A stretch of 13,182 bases of DNA from Chloroflexota bacterium (lineage in GTDB: Bacteria; Chloroflexota; UBA6077; FW602-bin22; JACQUS01): NCBI GenBank assembly GCA_016210125.1, contig JACQUS010000099.1:1-13182 (forward strand). Reading direction: 5' to 3'. Of this stretch, positions 12,898 to 13,182 are shown piece after piece. The notes under the pieces were generated by a model. The model searched no databases and was not told where the DNA came from. It saw nothing but the letters and a program-made list of their open reading frames with translations. The position numbers were made by a program, and so were the translations under genes. Each line of letters begins with the position of its first letter. Position 1 is the first letter of the stretch.

Positions 12898-13182
12898 GTG
12901 CGTGAGGCCGGGTGGTACGATAGACTCGATGGCCGACCGGCGGTGGCCGACCCGGCGGCGGCCGTCGCCGCGCTGGTGGCCGCGGAGGTGCCGCGGGCTG
13001 CGCCGTTCGCGATGGCCGCGGAGTCGCCGCTGCTGCTGCGCCTGACCTTCGACGGCGCAGGACTGCGCGCCCGCTACCGCGCGGCGCTGGCGGCCGAGCA
13101 CGCGCCGCTCGCCGCGGCGGACGATTCGCTGCGCATCGGCTTCGGCTGCCGCCCGTGGTTTGGCGCCGCGGAGGTCGAGACG
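12898..13182 (+). CDS. Unidentified gene, 5' part (runs off the window)
   Basis: One frame with strong third-position G/C bias is open from just after a TGA at 12868-12870 to the window edge. The likeliest start is GTG 12898 (VREAGWYDRLDG at the N-terminus), but the RBS is weak; GTG 12943 or ATG 13012 could also serve. About 95 residues are visible. They are Ala-rich, with SPLLLRLTFDGAGLRARYRA and, near the edge, LRIGFGCRPWFGAAEVE. The GFGCRP segment is loosely like the GxGCRxG motif of the CobE/CbiG C-terminal domain, which would suit the cobalamin context. The preceding residues do not clearly fit that family, so no function is assigned. Confidence 0.5.
   Translation, partial: MREAGWYDRLDGRPAVADPAAAVAALVAAEVPRAAPFAMAAESPLLLRLTFDGAGLRARYRAALAAEHAPLAAADDSLRIGFGCRPWFGAAEVET

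Overview
The window is about 70% GC, with strongly G/C-biased third codon positions in its clear genes. It looks like a chromosomal segment from a high-GC, free-living bacterium. The mix of a TAXI-type TRAP receptor, a bifunctional-nuclease (DUF151) protein, a CobN/ChlID-type cobaltochelatase and a CbiX-CbiC fusion would fit a Chloroflexota-like or similar high-GC lineage. That placement is inference and weak.

Layout. (1) Bases 1-92 are the 3' end of a TAXI-family TRAP transporter solute receptor. (2) Bases 93-1107 hold no recognisable gene. Coding-like frames there switch once and meet an in-frame stop, which suggests a decayed or unrecognised Ala/Thr/Pro-rich protein. (3) On the minus strand a bifunctional-nuclease-domain gene (2573-3061) is followed by an orphan polysaccharide/oligosaccharide flippase (1108-2532). 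A near-consensus promoter drives the pair. (4) That promoter lies back to back with a plus-strand promoter. Both -35 boxes sit inside one perfect 11-bp inverted repeat (3107-3139).

(5) The plus-strand promoter leads into a cobalamin riboswitch (about 3197-3380), an intrinsic terminator (3404-3431) and a long, hairpin-rich leader. After these comes a cobalamin operon: cobO (corrinoid adenosyltransferase), cobN (large cobaltochelatase subunit), a fused ChlI/ChlD-type AAA+/VWA chelatase subunit, a possible 55-residue ORF, a RidA-family protein, and a CbiX-CbiC fusion. Most junctions are zero-gap or 4-base overlaps, so the genes are probably translationally coupled. (6) An intergenic stretch rich in palindromic repeats (12508-12897) precedes the 5' part of an unidentified gene that runs off the right edge.

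How the genes work together. CbiX inserts cobalt early, into sirohydrochlorin. The CbiC half would rearrange (cobalt-)precorrin-8 to (cobalt-)cobyrinate/hydrogenobyrinate. CobN plus the ChlID-like ATPase is the late, ATP-dependent cobalt-insertion machine. CobO adenosylates the corrinoid. The operon therefore carries parts of both the early-cobalt and late-cobalt routes. The riboswitch and terminator predict shut-off by adenosylcobalamin.

The most unusual points are: an 81-bp palindromic repeat inserted in frame within the chelatase ATPase gene; copies of two intergenic repeat families around the operon; a CbiX-CbiC fusion with a His-rich linker and a Tyr where CbiC normally has its catalytic His; and a RidA-like protein lacking the canonical Arg.
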